From assembly GCA_016713535.1 (NCBI GenBank), contig JADJOY010000060.1, forward strand, positions 1-62,182: DNA of 62,182 bases, read 5' to 3'. The translations under genes were made by a program, and so were the position numbers. Positions 24,968-35,139 of the stretch are shown piece by piece. Source of the DNA: JADJOY01 sp016713535 [NCBI: Deltaproteobacteria bacterium]. GTDB lineage: Bacteria > JADJOY01. Each line of letters begins with the position of its first letter. The stretch's first letter is position 1. The notes beneath the pieces were generated by a model, which saw only the letters and a program-made list of their open reading frames with translations, searched no databases and was not told where the DNA came from.

Positions 24968-25570
24968 CGCGGTCGACCAGGGGACGGGCGGCCCGCCGGA
25001 GGCGTGCCCTCCAGACTGGGTGCGTACAGCGAACGACGTCGCGGCGATGCCCGCGCCTACGCGTATCGCCGGGCGCGCGACGCGCGCCCCTCCCCGGCGT
25101 CGCGGAGTCGGACAGCGGGAGTGTAGGGGCGGGCGTGAGCCCGCCCGGGAGCGGACGCGAGTGGCGCACCCGTGTCCGCTCCCCGGGCGATGCGGCGAAC
25201 CCGGCCAGCGAACGACGTCGCGGCGATGCCCGCGCCCACGCGTATCGCCGGGCGCGCGACGCGCGCCCCTCCCCGGGGTCGCGGAGTCGGACAGCGGGAG
25301 CGGGGGGCGCGAGCCGGGGCGGACGCGAGTGGCGCACCCGTGTCCGCTCCCCGGGCGATGCGGCGGATCCGGCCAGCGGAGGGGGGGCCCGGGCCTCGCG
25401 ACGGGGACGGGGGGGCGGAGGCGGGCCCCTCCAGACGCTCCGGGTGCGGCGAACCAGGGAACGACGTCGCGGCGATGCCCGCGCCTACGCGTATCGCCGG
25501 GCGCGCGACGCGCGCCCCTCCCCCGGGATCGAGCCGCTGGAGCGCGGTCGCTCCGTCGACCGCCAGCACG
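24968..25570. repeat. Tandem composite hairpin repeats
   Basis: No gene. A roughly 175-bp unit at 25027-25204 is repeated at 25205-25380 and in part at 25454-25521. Each unit begins CGAACGACGTCGCGGCGATG, holds a P1 hairpin (CGTATCGCCGGGC ... GCGCGCCCCTCC) and, in the first two, a GTAGGGG-type or degenerate hairpin and GAGCGGAC..GTCCGCTC. A P2 hairpin (GGTCG-ctccgt-CGACC) closes the block at 25536-25566, just before the sbcC stop. Confidence 0.8.
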
Positions 25571-28373
25571 TCACGGGAGGACGAAGCGGGCGGTGGAGCC
25601 GCGCACCGACGGGCTCACCTCGAGGCGCACGTCGATGCGCTCCTTGAGCTCGCCGACGTGCGAGATCACACCCACGAGCCGCCCGCCCTCCTCCAACGCT
25701 TCGAGCGCGCGCAGCGCCAGGTCGAGCGACTCGGCGTCGAGGCTGCCGAAGCCCTCGTCCACGAAGAGCGTCTCGAGGTGCACACCGCCGGCGTGCGCCT
25801 GCACCACGTCGGCGAGCCCGAGGGCGAGCGCGAGCGACGCGAGGAAGCTCTCACCGCCCGAGAGCGTGCGCGCGGCGCGCTCCTGGCCGGTGTATTCGTC
25901 GAAAACCACCAGATCGAGGCCACCCGCGACCCGCCGGTCGGTGGTGCCGGCGCCGCGCCGCAGCAGGAAGCGTCCCCGGCTCATGACCTTGAGCCGCGCG
26001 GTGGCGGCGAGCAGCGCCTCGTCGAGGAGCGCGGCGAGCACGAAGCGCTGGAAGCCGATCCGCAGCGCGCTGCCGCGGCCGCCGGCGAGCTCGGAGAGCC
26101 GCCCGAGCCTGCCGTAGCGCCGCTCGGCGGCCTCGAGCTCGGCGGCGAGTGTCGCGAGGTTCTCGGCGGCGCGGTCGAGCCGTGCGACCCGCTCCTCACC
26201 CTTCACGATCGCGGCGCTGGCCTCGTCGCGCAGCCTCTCGACGGCCTCGATGCGGGCGTCGAGCGCCGCGACGTCGGGCGCGACCCCCCCGGCCACCTCC
26301 CGCGCGGCGCGCAAAAGCCGGTCGCGCGCGGAAGCGAGTGCCGCGTCGTGCGCCGTCACCTGCGCGTCGAGCGCCTCGATCGCGGCCGCCGGGCGCGCCG
26401 CGGCACGCACCGCGTCGACGCCGCCAAACCCACTTGCCTCGCGCCTCCCCTCGAAGACACGCGCCGCCGCGCCCTCGTCTTCCCCGCGCGCGTCGAGCAA
26501 CGACCTGGCGCTCGCGAGCGCCCTCTCCGCGAGCTCGACGAGGCGATCGGCCAGGCTCTTCGCGGCGTCGAGCGCCGCCACGGCCACGCGCACCCGGCCT
26601 TCGAGCGCCTCGGGATCCTCGGTCGCCGCAGCGCCGAGCGCCGAACGAAGCGGCTCGAGCTTCGCTTCGAGCGCGGTGACGTCGCGCGCCACCGCCGCTT
26701 CCGCGGCCAGCGCTTCACGAGCCGCCGCGTCGGCGGTCACCAGCGCCTGGCGCGCGGCCTCGAGCGCTGCATCGCTCGCGGTGTCGGCCACCGCGCCAGC
26801 AGGCGCCGGGTGAGACGTGGAGCCGCACACCGGGCACGGCTCGCCTGCGACCAGCGCCTCCGCGAGCGCCTGCGGGCGGCTCGCCTGCCACGCGTGCTCG
26901 ATCGCGGCGACCTCCGAGGTCGCCTTTGCGCGTCGAGCCTCGGCGGTCTCGCGCGCCTGGCGCGCCGCGGCGAGCGCCTTGCGCCGCTCACCGAGCTTCT
27001 TGTCGATCTGCGCCGCCTCGACCTGCCGCTCACGCTGCTGCCGCCGCCGCCTCGTGACCCGCGGTGAGCCCGTCGACCCGCTCCGCCGCGAGCGCCGCCT
27101 GCTGGCGCGCCGCCTCGCGCTCGGCGATCTCGCCTTCGAGCCGCGCGGTCTCGGCGACACGCCCCGCGAGCTGCGTCTCGATCTCCACCAGCTTCGCCGC
27201 GCGCTCCTCGATCTCGGCGCGCGCCTCGCTCCACGCGGCGCGCTTGCCGCCGAGCTCGTCGAGCCGCTCGGCCTCGCGCCGAGCGCCGTCGTGCTCGCCC
27301 TGCCGCTCGCGCTCGGCGGCGAGCGCCGCATTCGCCGCGTCGGCGCCAGCGTGCGCGACTCGCGCCCCTTCCGCGGCGCGCGCGTGTGCAGCCCGCGCCG
27401 CGGTGGCGACCTCGCCGCGGGCCTGATCGAGCGCCGCGAGCAGCTCGACCAGCGGCGCCGCGCGGCGCGCCGCCTCGAGCTCCGCTCGCCACGCCTGCGC
27501 CTCACCCACCCGCGCCTGCACCGCGGCGAGCCCGGCGCGCGCGAGCTCGTGCTCGGCGAAGCGCGCCGCCAGCGCCCGCGCCGCGTCGCGCTCGGCACGC
27601 ACCCGCCGCGCCTCCTCCACCCGCCGCGCCAGCTCGAGGCGCTGCTCACCGAGCGTCGCGGCCAGCGCCTCGCGCGAGGCGCTCAGCTCGTCGAGACTCC
27701 CGACCTCGGCCTGCCGCAGCACCTCGTCGCGGCGCTCGCCGAGCGCTTGCGCCGCCTGCCTCGCCGCGTTGGCCGCGCCCGCGAGGGCCACCTCGATGGC
27801 GCGGTAGTGCGCGGTGCGGAAGAGGACACCGAGGATCTCCTCGCGCTCGTCGGAGCTCGCCGTGAGCAGCCGCCGGAACTCGCCCTGCGGCAGCACGATC
27901 ACCTGCCGGAACTCCTCGGCCGAGAAGCCGAGGAGTCGCCGCAGCTCGTCGTCGACGGCGTTCGGCTTGGTGGCGAGGGGCCGCCCCTCGTCGGCGTCGG
28001 ACGCGGCCGCGCTGCGGTCCCACAGCGTGGCGCGCGCGTCCTCGAGCGTGGTGCCCTCGCCGCGCTGCTTGGCGCGGCGGTACTTGGGCTTGCGCTGGAC
28101 GCGGTAGCGGCGCGCGCCGAGGAGGAAGTCGAAGGTGACGCTGGTCTCGACCGTGGGCGCCGCGAGGTGACTGCGCAGCTCCTCGCCGCGGCGCTCGGCT
28201 CCCGACGACTCGCCGTAGAGCGCGAAGCAGATCGCGTCGAAGATCGAGGTCTTGCCCGCGCCGGTGGGACCGTGGATCAGGAACAGCGCGCTCTTGCCGA
28301 GCAACCGGAAGTCGAGCTCGCAGCGCTCCGCGTACGGGCCGAAGCCCTCGAGCACGAGCCGCTCAGGGCGCAT
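25571..28373 (-). CDS. sbcC: SbcC nuclease-complex ATPase, one frameshift
   Basis: The ATPase/structural subunit of SbcCD (Mre11-Rad50 type), which cuts hairpins and protein-blocked DNA ends. ATG 28373; Walker A GPTGAGKTS near residue 35; Q-loop region FRQVIVLPQGEFRRLL; long coiled coils either side of the zinc hook CPVCGS; signature RTLSGGESFLASLALALGLA; Walker B LETLFVDEGFGSLD. About 930 residues, normal length. Near 27045, within a GCC/GCG run, the frame shifts by one base, so the N- and C-terminal halves are in different frames. It overlaps the sbcD stop by 11 bp. Confidence 0.9.
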
Positions 28374-29559
28374 CGGAGTCCTCGGTGGCGGCGCTCTCCC
28401 GTTCGTCGCGATCGAGGCGCGTGAGCACCTCGGTGAGCAGCGCGCGCTCCTCGGCGCCGAGCTCGGCGCCGCCCACCTCGCGGGCGAACGCCTCGAACAG
28501 CTCGAGGTCGCCGAGCTTGCGGCGATCCCTCGCGGCGCCGCTCGCACCGGGGGCGGCGAGGCCCTCCACCTCCGGCCGCTCGAGGGCAAGCACGTTCGGG
28601 TACACCGCGCGCAGCTTGCCCATGGGATCGAGGAGCGTGCCGGTGTCGAGGAGGCGGATCCGGAAGTAGTCCTCGCGCGAGCCGCTCACCGGCCCCGTCG
28701 CGGTGCGACCCACGAGCAGCTCGGCGAGGTGCCCCTCGAGGGTGCGCAGGTCGCGGCGCGGCGTGAGCGCCACGCGCTCCACCTTCGCGCGGCCGCGCCC
28801 GTCGATCTCGACCACGCTCACCGACTTGGGGTGGTCCTCCTCCGAGAACGAGTACTTGAGCAGCGAGCCCGAGTACGCGATCGAGCCGTCCTCGCAGAGC
28901 GCCTGCGGGCGGTGCAGATGGCCGAGCGCCACGTACGCGAAGCCCGCGAGCCGCGCCACGTCGACCGCGCCCGCGCCGCCCACGCTGAGCGGCCGCTCGG
29001 ACTCGCTCTCGGCGCCGCCGCGCACGAACGCGTGCCCCACCAGCACGCTGCGCGCGAGCGGGTTCCGCGCGGCGCGCGCGACCGTGAGCCAGGCGGAGAG
29101 CGCCGTGTCGTGGTCGTGGAGGTCGTCGCGAGCGAGGCACGCGCGGTAGGTCGCGGGGTCGGCGAACGGCGCGGAGAACACCTCCACCACGCCGTGGCGA
29201 TCGGTGAAGCGGATCGGCGCCGGAGTGGCGGTGGGCGTGCCGAGGACGTGGAGGCCGCGCTCGGCGAGGATCCGCGAGCCGAACGCGAGGCGGTCGGGGC
29301 CGTCGTGGTTGCCGGCGATGATCACCACCGGGACGTGGTGGTCGAGGACGAGCTTCGACACCACCTCGTCGAGGAGGCTCACCGCTTCGGGGGGCGGCAC
29401 CGCGCGGTCGTAGACGTCGCCCGCGACGATCAGCGCGTCGGCCTTCTCCTCGGCGGCGAGCCGCACGAGCTGCTCGAGGACGTGGGCCTGATCGTCGGTG
29501 AGGTGGACGCCGTGGAAGAGCCGCCCGAGGTGCCAGTCGGCGGTGTGGATGAAGCGCAT
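28363..29559 (-). CDS. sbcD: SbcD nuclease subunit (Mre11-like)
   Basis: 398 residues. The metallophosphoesterase motifs are all present: MRFIHTADWHLG (D-x-H), IVAGDVYDR (GDxxD), VVIIAGNHDGPDRL (GNHD), LVGHAFV and YVALGHLHRPQ (GHxH). It binds two Mn ions and provides the exo/endonuclease activity of SbcCD. ATG 29559 is the first codon of the conserved N-terminus, so the start is secure. It is the first gene of an sbcD-sbcC operon with overlapping ends. In a genome this rich in perfect palindromes, SbcCD should have many substrates. Confidence 0.95.
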   Translation of the reverse strand: MRFIHTADWHLGRLFHGVHLTDDQAHVLEQLVRLAAEEKADALIVAGDVYDRAVPPPEAVSLLDEVVSKLVLDHHVPVVIIAGNHDGPDRLAFGSRILAERGLHVLGTPTATPAPIRFTDRHGVVEVFSAPFADPATYRACLARDDLHDHDTALSAWLTVARAARNPLARSVLVGHAFVRGGAESESERPLSVGGAGAVDVARLAGFAYVALGHLHRPQALCEDGSIAYSGSLLKYSFSEEDHPKSVSVVEIDGRGRAKVERVALTPRRDLRTLEGHLAELLVGRTATGPVSGSREDYFRIRLLDTGTLLDPMGKLRAVYPNVLALERPEVEGLAAPGASGAARDRRKLGDLELFEAFAREVGGAELGAEERALLTEVLTRLDRDERESAATEDSDAP

Positions 29560-29654
29560 CGGAGCGGGGATACCCGACCGGGGGCGCGGTCACAATGGCT
29601 CGGGTTCGGCGGCGGCGGTTAGGGATCGCCCCAGCGTCATCTAGCTACCAACCG

Positions 29655-29779
29655 GCCCGCGCCAGAGGCGCGCCGACGAGCGTAGCGAGTCGACTTGGGG
29701 GTGGGGCCCCGCAAAAACCGCGCTTTTTGCGGGGCGGGGGTCTGGAACCCGCGCGCTTCGCGCGCTCCCCGAGGCCACA
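29655..29779 (-). repeat. Multi-hairpin element E, copy 1
   Basis: On the minus strand it begins right at the stop of the coiled-coil gene: TGGCCTCGGGG, inner CGCGCG-aag-CGCGCG, then CCCCGCAAAAA-gcgcgg-TTTTTGCGGGG, then CCCCACCCCCAAG, then CGAC(11 nt)GTCG and CGCGCC-tct-GGCGCG. Compared with copies 2 and 3 the stems change on both sides. It could serve as a 3' end or terminator here, or be a mobile repeat. Confidence 0.7.
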
Positions 29780-30109
29780 TTAGCGCTCGTTGCCGGCCTC
29801 CACGGCGCGCAGGATCTGACGCAGGACCACCCCTTGCTGATCGTGGGCGACCGCGAGCCGCGCGATCGCCGACTCGACCCCGCCGAGGCGCGCGCCGTGC
29901 TCGCCAAGCCGGTCGTCGTGGCTGGTCAGGAGCCGCGTGTGGTCGTTCAGCGTCCGGCCCTGCTCACCCATGATCCGGGTGTGCTCGCTCAGGATCTGGG
30001 TGTGCTCGTGCAAGATCCCGGTGTGCTCGCCGACGATCCCCTTCATCTCGCGCAGCTCGTCGCGGATCTCGACCAGCACGCGGGTGGTGAGGTTCGGTTG
30101 CTCGTCCAT
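29780..30109 (-). CDS. Small heptad-repeat coiled-coil protein
   Basis: 109 residues, nearly all one coiled coil. A seven-residue unit of the form x-EHT-x-IL is repeated about seven times (GEHTGILHEHTQILSEHTRI, then MGEQGRTLNDHTRLLTSHDD). His-Thr at fixed heptad positions is distinctive. The start, MDEQPNLTTRVLVEIRDELR, and the end, VVLRQILRAVEAGNER, flank the repeat. No signal or membrane span. Similar proteins are often annotated hypothetical; function unknown. Its stop codon abuts element E. Confidence 0.7.
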   Translation of the reverse strand: MDEQPNLTTRVLVEIRDELREMKGIVGEHTGILHEHTQILSEHTRIMGEQGRTLNDHTRLLTSHDDRLGEHGARLGGVESAIARLAVAHDQQGVVLRQILRAVEAGNER

Positions 30110-30246
30110 GATCGACCCTCCCTTGGTGAGTGTACCAAAGCCCGCCAGCCCCTACGCACACTTCATGCCAACCGCGGAGGCCCGACGGGAGTCGGCCCCG
30201 CCGCGGGAAGTGGATGATTCGCATCGCCTTCGGGGATACTCGCCCC

Positions 30247-31074
30247 ATGGCCAACCACGCGAACCACGTCCGCAAGCGCTATCAGGTGCCCACCAAGAGC
30301 CGGAGGTTCCGGCTCGAGGACGTCGACCCCGACGACGACGGCGGGCTCGACCGTGACGAGGCCGAGGCGCTCTTGCGCGACGACCTCGAGGCCCTCGACG
30401 GCCTCCAGGAGAAGCTGGTCGCGGCCAGCTCCCACGCGCTGCTGGTGGTGATCCAGGCGATGGACACCGGCGGCAAGGACGGCACCATCCGCAAGGTGTT
30501 CGGGCCGCTCGACTCGCTCGGGCTCGAGGTCCACTCGTTCAAGAAGCCGAGCCTCGAGGAGGCGGCCCACGACTTCCTTTGGCGCGTCCACCGCGTCTGC
30601 CCGCGCAAGGGCATGATCAGCGTCTTCAACCGCTCCCACTACGAAGACGTCGGCGTGGTCCGTGTCCACGGCTGGGTCGACGCGGACACGATCGAGCAGC
30701 GCTACCGCCAGATCAACGACTTCGAGCGCACGCTCGCCGAGAACGGCACCCGCCTCCTGAAGCTCTTCTTGCACATCAGCCGCGACGAGCAGCGCGAGCG
30801 GCTCGAGGCGCGCCGCGACGACCCCACCAAGCGCTGGAAGTTCCAGCCCGGCGACCTCGACGAGCGCAAGCGCTGGGACGACTACATGGATGCGTACGAG
30901 ACCGCGCTGCGCCGCTGCTCCACGCCGTGGGCGCCGTGGTACGTGGTGCCCGCGAACAAGAAGTGGTACCGCAACCACGTGGTGGCGCGGCTGCTGCGGA
31001 ACACGCTCGAAGACCTCGACCTGAAGTACCCGCCGGGCCCGCCCGGAATCGCCAAGGTCAAGATCCCGAGATGA
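30247..31074 (+). CDS. ppk2: Polyphosphate kinase 2 family protein
   Basis: 275 residues. PPK2 enzymes transfer phosphate between polyphosphate and nucleotides. Walker A is AMDTGGKDGTIRKVFG, Walker B is VFNRSHYEDVGVVRVHGW, and the lid module contains RRDDPTKRWKFQPGDL with the conserved basic residues. YVVPANKKWYRNHVVARLL is the standard C-terminal block. The single domain and length fit short PPK2 proteins; which nucleotide is preferred cannot be told. ATG 30247 matches the family start. The stop overlaps the ATG of the glycoside hydrolase (ATGA). Confidence 0.95.
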   Translation: MANHANHVRKRYQVPTKSRRFRLEDVDPDDDGGLDRDEAEALLRDDLEALDGLQEKLVAASSHALLVVIQAMDTGGKDGTIRKVFGPLDSLGLEVHSFKKPSLEEAAHDFLWRVHRVCPRKGMISVFNRSHYEDVGVVRVHGWVDADTIEQRYRQINDFERTLAENGTRLLKLFLHISRDEQRERLEARRDDPTKRWKFQPGDLDERKRWDDYMDAYETALRRCSTPWAPWYVVPANKKWYRNHVVARLLRNTLEDLDLKYPPGPPGIAKVKIPR

Positions 31075-32936
31075 GGCGCGCGGCGCGCTGGCGCGTCTGG
31101 GTGGCCGCCGCCGCGGGGCTCGTCTTCACGGCGATCGGCGGCGCCGGCCACCTCGGCTGCGGCTCGGGATCGGGCGGCAGCGGTGGCGGCGGAGGCGGCG
31201 CGCCCGCGGACGTGGCGCGCTGGGATCGCCTCGAGCTCGTGCTCGACCTGCCGGTGCTCGCCGCCAACCCGTTCGATCCCGCCGAGGCCGACGTGCGCGG
31301 GCAGTTCGAAGCGCCGAGCGGGTCGGTGATCGAGGTGCCCGCGTTCGCCACCCGCGACTTCGAGCGCAGCCTGGCGTCGGGCCGCGAGGTGCTCACCGCC
31401 ACGAGCGAGCTCTACTGGGTGGTGCGCTTCGCGCCCGCCGAGGAGGGCAACTGGCGGTGGCGGTTCGTTGCGCGTCAGCGCGGCCCGGCCGGCGAGATCG
31501 ACGAGCACAGCGGCGAGTGGAGCGGCTTCCGGGTCGGCGCGGCGCGCGACGGCGTGCACGGCTTCCTGCGCGTGAGCCCGCGCGATGGCCGCTACCTGGC
31601 CTACGACGACGGCGCGTCCTACCTCGCGATCGGCGAGAACCTGTGCTGGTACGACGCGCGCGGCACGTTCGCGTACGACGATTGGCTCGCCAAGCTCGCG
31701 GCGCAGGGCGCCACCTACGTGCGGCTGTGGATGCCGAGCTGGGCGTTCGGGCTCGAGTGGATCGAGCGCGGCGCCGACGGCGCCGTCTCGGCGAGCTCGC
31801 TCGGCGACTACGAGGAGCGGCTCGATCGCGCGTGGCAGCTCGATCGGGTGATCGAGAAGGCGCGCGCGCACGGGCTCGCGGTGATGCTCTCGATCCAGAA
31901 CCACGGGCCGTTCTCGACCGCGGCCAACACCGAGTGGGTCGACAACCCGTACAACGCGGCCAACGGTGGGCCGCTCGCGCGGCCCGAGGACTTCTTCACG
32001 AGCGGCGAGGCGCGTGCGCTCTTCGAGCGGCGGCTGCGCTACCTGGTGGCGCGCTTCGGTGGCGACGCGAACGTGTTCGCGTGGGAGCTCTGGAACGAGG
32101 CCGATCTGGCCCACTCGCCGGGCGCCGAGGCGCTCGTCGACTGGCATCGAACGATGGCGAGGACGCTCGCGGCGCTCGACCCGGCGCGGCGGATGGTGGC
32201 GACCAGCGTGAGCGGCACGCCCGCGATCCTCGACCTCTTCCTCGGTACCGCGCTCTTCCGCGGCCTCTGGGAGCTGCCCGAGATCGCGTTCACCCAGGTC
32301 CACCTCTACGCGGTGGGCGGGCTGCCGCTCGACTTCGCGCACGCGCTGCCGCTGCTCACCGAGCACATGGGGCGCCACGCGAAGCCGGTGCTGATCGGCG
32401 AGGCGGGGGTGGACTTCCGCGGGCCCGCCGAGACCCTCGCGGCCGACCCCGAGGGTGTCGGCATCCACGACATGCTCTGGGCCGGCGTGCTGGGCGGCGG
32501 CTTCGGCACCGGCATGACGTGGTGGTGGGACAACGTCGTCGACCCGAGCGACCTCTACTTCCACTTCGGCGCGCTCGCGCGGTTCGTGGCGGGCGTGGAG
32601 CTCGATCGCGAAGGGTTCGCCGTCGGCGGCGCGACCGCGGGCGCACCGGGCGCGGCGCTCACGGCGCTCGCGCTCCGTGGCCGCGACACCACGCTGGTGT
32701 GGATCAAGAACGACGCGCACCAGTGGTTCCACCCCGACGGCGCGCCGGTCGAGGGAGCGAGCGTGACGATCGAGGGGCTCGCGGCGGCGGGCCGCTTCAG
32801 CGCGCGGTGGCTCGACGCGTACGGCGGTCAGGACATCGATGCGAGCACGACGGTGCGCGCGGACGCCAGCGGGACGATCACCCTCGCCGCCCCCACGTTC
32901 TCCCGCGACGTCGCGCTGCGCCTCGACCGGCTCTGA
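31071..32936 (+). CDS. Lipoprotein glycoside hydrolase (DUF5060 plus TIM-barrel)
   Basis: 621 residues. A signal segment leads to the lipobox GHLGC, then a Gly/Ser-rich linker. Residues about 45-150 form a beta domain of DUF5060 type. The catalytic barrel starts at YLAIGENLCWYDARG; VFAWELWNEADL contains the acid/base Glu of clan A hydrolases and KPVLIGEAGVDF the likely nucleophile Glu. A C-terminal beta domain (LVWIKNDAHQWFHPDG onwards) follows. The exact glycan is unknown. It is coupled to ppk2 by a 4-bp overlap though no functional link is obvious. Confidence 0.8.
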   Translation: MRRAARWRVWVAAAAGLVFTAIGGAGHLGCGSGSGGSGGGGGGAPADVARWDRLELVLDLPVLAANPFDPAEADVRGQFEAPSGSVIEVPAFATRDFERSLASGREVLTATSELYWVVRFAPAEEGNWRWRFVARQRGPAGEIDEHSGEWSGFRVGAARDGVHGFLRVSPRDGRYLAYDDGASYLAIGENLCWYDARGTFAYDDWLAKLAAQGATYVRLWMPSWAFGLEWIERGADGAVSASSLGDYEERLDRAWQLDRVIEKARAHGLAVMLSIQNHGPFSTAANTEWVDNPYNAANGGPLARPEDFFTSGEARALFERRLRYLVARFGGDANVFAWELWNEADLAHSPGAEALVDWHRTMARTLAALDPARRMVATSVSGTPAILDLFLGTALFRGLWELPEIAFTQVHLYAVGGLPLDFAHALPLLTEHMGRHAKPVLIGEAGVDFRGPAETLAADPEGVGIHDMLWAGVLGGGFGTGMTWWWDNVVDPSDLYFHFGALARFVAGVELDREGFAVGGATAGAPGAALTALALRGRDTTLVWIKNDAHQWFHPDGAPVEGASVTIEGLAAAGRFSARWLDAYGGQDIDASTTVRADASGTITLAAPTFSRDVALRLDRL

Positions 32937-32940
32937 CGCC

Positions 32941-32976
32941 GCGGCGGCCGCGACGGAGCGCGGCCCTCCAGCCGAT
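32941..32976 (-). repeat. P2-type covarying hairpin
   Basis: On the minus strand, GGCTGGAG leads into GGCCGCG-ctccgt-CGCGGCC. The loop is the same as at 4209 and 49649 but the arms differ and remain complementary. Confidence 0.65.
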
Positions 32977-33019
32977 CGATCTCGACCGATCCCGGACCGG
33001 TCCACGCGCGGACTCGGCG

Positions 33020-33123
33020 ATCGGCCGCGCCAGAGGCGCGCGGCGCGTTGTCGCGCCGGATTTGGGGTGGGGCCCCGTCCGGATTCACTCCGGACGGGGC
33101 GGGGTCTTGGAAAGACCCCGCGA
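33020..33123 (-). repeat. Multi-hairpin element E, copy 2
   Basis: On the minus strand it begins directly at the stop of the lipoprotein gene: GGGGTCTT-tcc-AAGACCCC, CCCCGTCCGGA-gtgaa-TCCGGACGGGG, CCCCACCCCAAA, CGGCGCG-acaa-CGCGCCG and CGCGCC-tct-GGCGCG. Each stem differs from copies 1 or 3 on both arms. It lies between convergent genes, compatible with a terminator role, but has no T-run. Confidence 0.7.
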
Positions 33124-35118
33124 TCACTCCGGATCGCAGGGGCCGTCGCAGGGGTGGATGATCGACCCCGCGTCGGTGAAGAGCGCGTCGAGCTGGCGAT
33201 CGGCGGCGCTCAGCAGTCGCACGCCGTCGTGGACCACGTTGCCCTTGATCGGCGGGATCGCCTTGGCCTCGAACGCGGTGTCGACGCCCATGTCGAACGC
33301 GGTGACACCCGCCGCCGCGCCGTCAGCACCCATCGGCTCGACGCCCCAGATCTCGGCCACGCTCGGCTCGGTCATGCGCGCGCCGAGCGCCCGCGCCAGG
33401 TAGAAGCTGCCGACGTTCGGCACGCCCGCGTCGCCGAGCCCGAACTGGAGCACCACGCGCCGATCGGACGGGTTGCCTTCCAGCGCGGGATCGAAGATCA
33501 GCGGCGCGTACACGGCCGGGTCGATGCGGTCGAAGTGACGTTGCAGGCTCGCCACGAACTCCTGCTGCACCATCGGGTCGGGGAACGGCACCGCCGCCGC
33601 GAGCAGGAACGGCACGAAGTTTCCCGAGCGCCACATGAGCTGCGTCCAGCCCGCGCCGCCGACGTTGAGCAGCACCCGCTCGTGCCACGGGTTCATCGCC
33701 GACTGCACGGTGCCGAGGATCGCGCCGTTCGAGAGCCCCCAGAAGTCCATGCGCCGCGGGTCGTAGACCGACTCGCCGCTCCCGGGCCGCTGGAACGCGG
33801 GCGTGCCCGCGAGCGGGCCACGCACCGCCGCGGTGAGCGTGAGCCAGTTCGCCATCGCCTGGTGGACGCGATCGGTGAACGCTGTCACGTGCGACGGGTT
33901 CGCGAGCAGTCCGAGGAAGACCGTGGGCGCGTCGGCGGTGGCCATGCCCCACCAGTCGGTCGAGAGCACCACCGCGCGCAGCGCGTTCGCCGATTGCAGC
34001 GCCGACGCGCTGCGCACCTCGTTGCGCGTGCCGAAGAAGCCGTGGCCGAGCCCCATCACGCGGCCCGCCCCGGCGCCGGCGTCGCGCAGGCTCTCGGGGA
34101 TCTCCGCCAGGAACGGGAAGCGCACCGTGCCGTCGAGCCGCACGACCCCCGCGGGGTCGCGCACCAACCGCGCGCCCGGGTCGGGCGAGTCGACAAAACG
34201 CGCACCGGTGACCGTGCACGACACGGTCCGCCAGATCCCCGATCCATCGCCGGCGGCGTGCTCCTCGATCGAGTCGATCGCCACCTCGGGGGTGTTCGCC
34301 GCGAGCCACGCGAGGGTGAGCTCGCGCACGCGCCGCATGTCGGCGGTCGCGTCGAGGTCCGAGCCGGTCGTGAAGTCCCACGCGAGCTGCAGCTCCTCGC
34401 GCGCCGCGCCGATCGCGCCGAGCTTCGGGAAGACGTCCTGCTCATAGACGTCGGCCAGATCTTCGAGCGCGGGGTCGCCGGCGTACTCGCGATCACGCAG
34501 CCGCCGGAATCCTTCCGGCGCCCGCACCGCTGCGCCGTCCGGCCCCACCAGTGCGTGGTACGCGACGATGTAGCGGCGGTTCTCGGCGAGCGGGACCACC
34601 GGATGGAGCACGATCGCGGTCCGGCTCGCGTCCTTGGCGCGCGGGTCGACGTCGGCGAAGTGCGGCACCAGCGCACCGTTCGTGGTGTCGAGGACGAGCG
34701 TCGCCGAGGTCGTGGGATCGAGGCTCAGCGAAGGCGAGTCGAAGAAGCCCACGGTGCCGGCTTCCGAGGTGGGCGCGAGCAGCGTGCCGACGATCGTCGA
34801 GTGCCGCGAGTAGCCGCGGATCGGCCACCACTCGGAGACGTCGGCGCTGTCACCGCCCGCCGTACGCAGCTTCGCGGCGCCGCTCGTCACGATCCGCGCG
34901 CCACTCGCGGTGCCGCTCTCGCCGACGCGATAGAAGTCCGACGGGTAGGGCAGGAAGCAGTCGCCGCCGCCGAGCAGCGGGTTGCAGCCCTCGGCGAGCG
35001 CGAGCGGCGGTAGCGCCGTCACGCTCGCCGCGCCGCCCCCGTCCCCGCCGCCACACGCTCCGCACGCGGCCAGCGCCGCGCTGAGAGCCAGGGTGCGTGC
35101 GGTTCGGGCGTGGCGCAC
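33124..35118 (-). CDS. Lipase-like lipoprotein (alpha/beta hydrolase fold)
   Basis: 664 residues. From GTG 35118 a signal segment is followed by Cys at LAACGAC, so probably lipid-anchored, then a Gly-rich linker. The central part has VMGLGHGFFGTRNEV, like an oxyanion strand, and DFWGLSNGAILG, a G-x-S-x-G nucleophile elbow; FGLGDAGVPNVGSFYLAR and the late His-containing segment could supply Asp and His. Large hydrolase-like lipoproteins of this kind occur in deltaproteobacterial genomes; the substrate is unknown. The C-terminus CDGPCDPE ends at element E copy 2. Confidence 0.7.
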   Translation of the reverse strand: MRHARTARTLALSAALAACGACGGGDGGGAASVTALPPLALAEGCNPLLGGGDCFLPYPSDFYRVGESGTASGARIVTSGAAKLRTAGGDSADVSEWWPIRGYSRHSTIVGTLLAPTSEAGTVGFFDSPSLSLDPTTSATLVLDTTNGALVPHFADVDPRAKDASRTAIVLHPVVPLAENRRYIVAYHALVGPDGAAVRAPEGFRRLRDREYAGDPALEDLADVYEQDVFPKLGAIGAAREELQLAWDFTTGSDLDATADMRRVRELTLAWLAANTPEVAIDSIEEHAAGDGSGIWRTVSCTVTGARFVDSPDPGARLVRDPAGVVRLDGTVRFPFLAEIPESLRDAGAGAGRVMGLGHGFFGTRNEVRSASALQSANALRAVVLSTDWWGMATADAPTVFLGLLANPSHVTAFTDRVHQAMANWLTLTAAVRGPLAGTPAFQRPGSGESVYDPRRMDFWGLSNGAILGTVQSAMNPWHERVLLNVGGAGWTQLMWRSGNFVPFLLAAAVPFPDPMVQQEFVASLQRHFDRIDPAVYAPLIFDPALEGNPSDRRVVLQFGLGDAGVPNVGSFYLARALGARMTEPSVAEIWGVEPMGADGAAAGVTAFDMGVDTAFEAKAIPPIKGNVVHDGVRLLSAADRQLDALFTDAGSIIHPCDGPCDPE

Positions 35119-35139
35119 GATCGTGACCGGCTTCGTCGC

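Noticed and set aside
24968-25570. Tandem repeats as a CRISPR array
   Set aside because: Units are about 175 bp and themselves near-identical; there are no short repeats with unique spacers and no cas genes.
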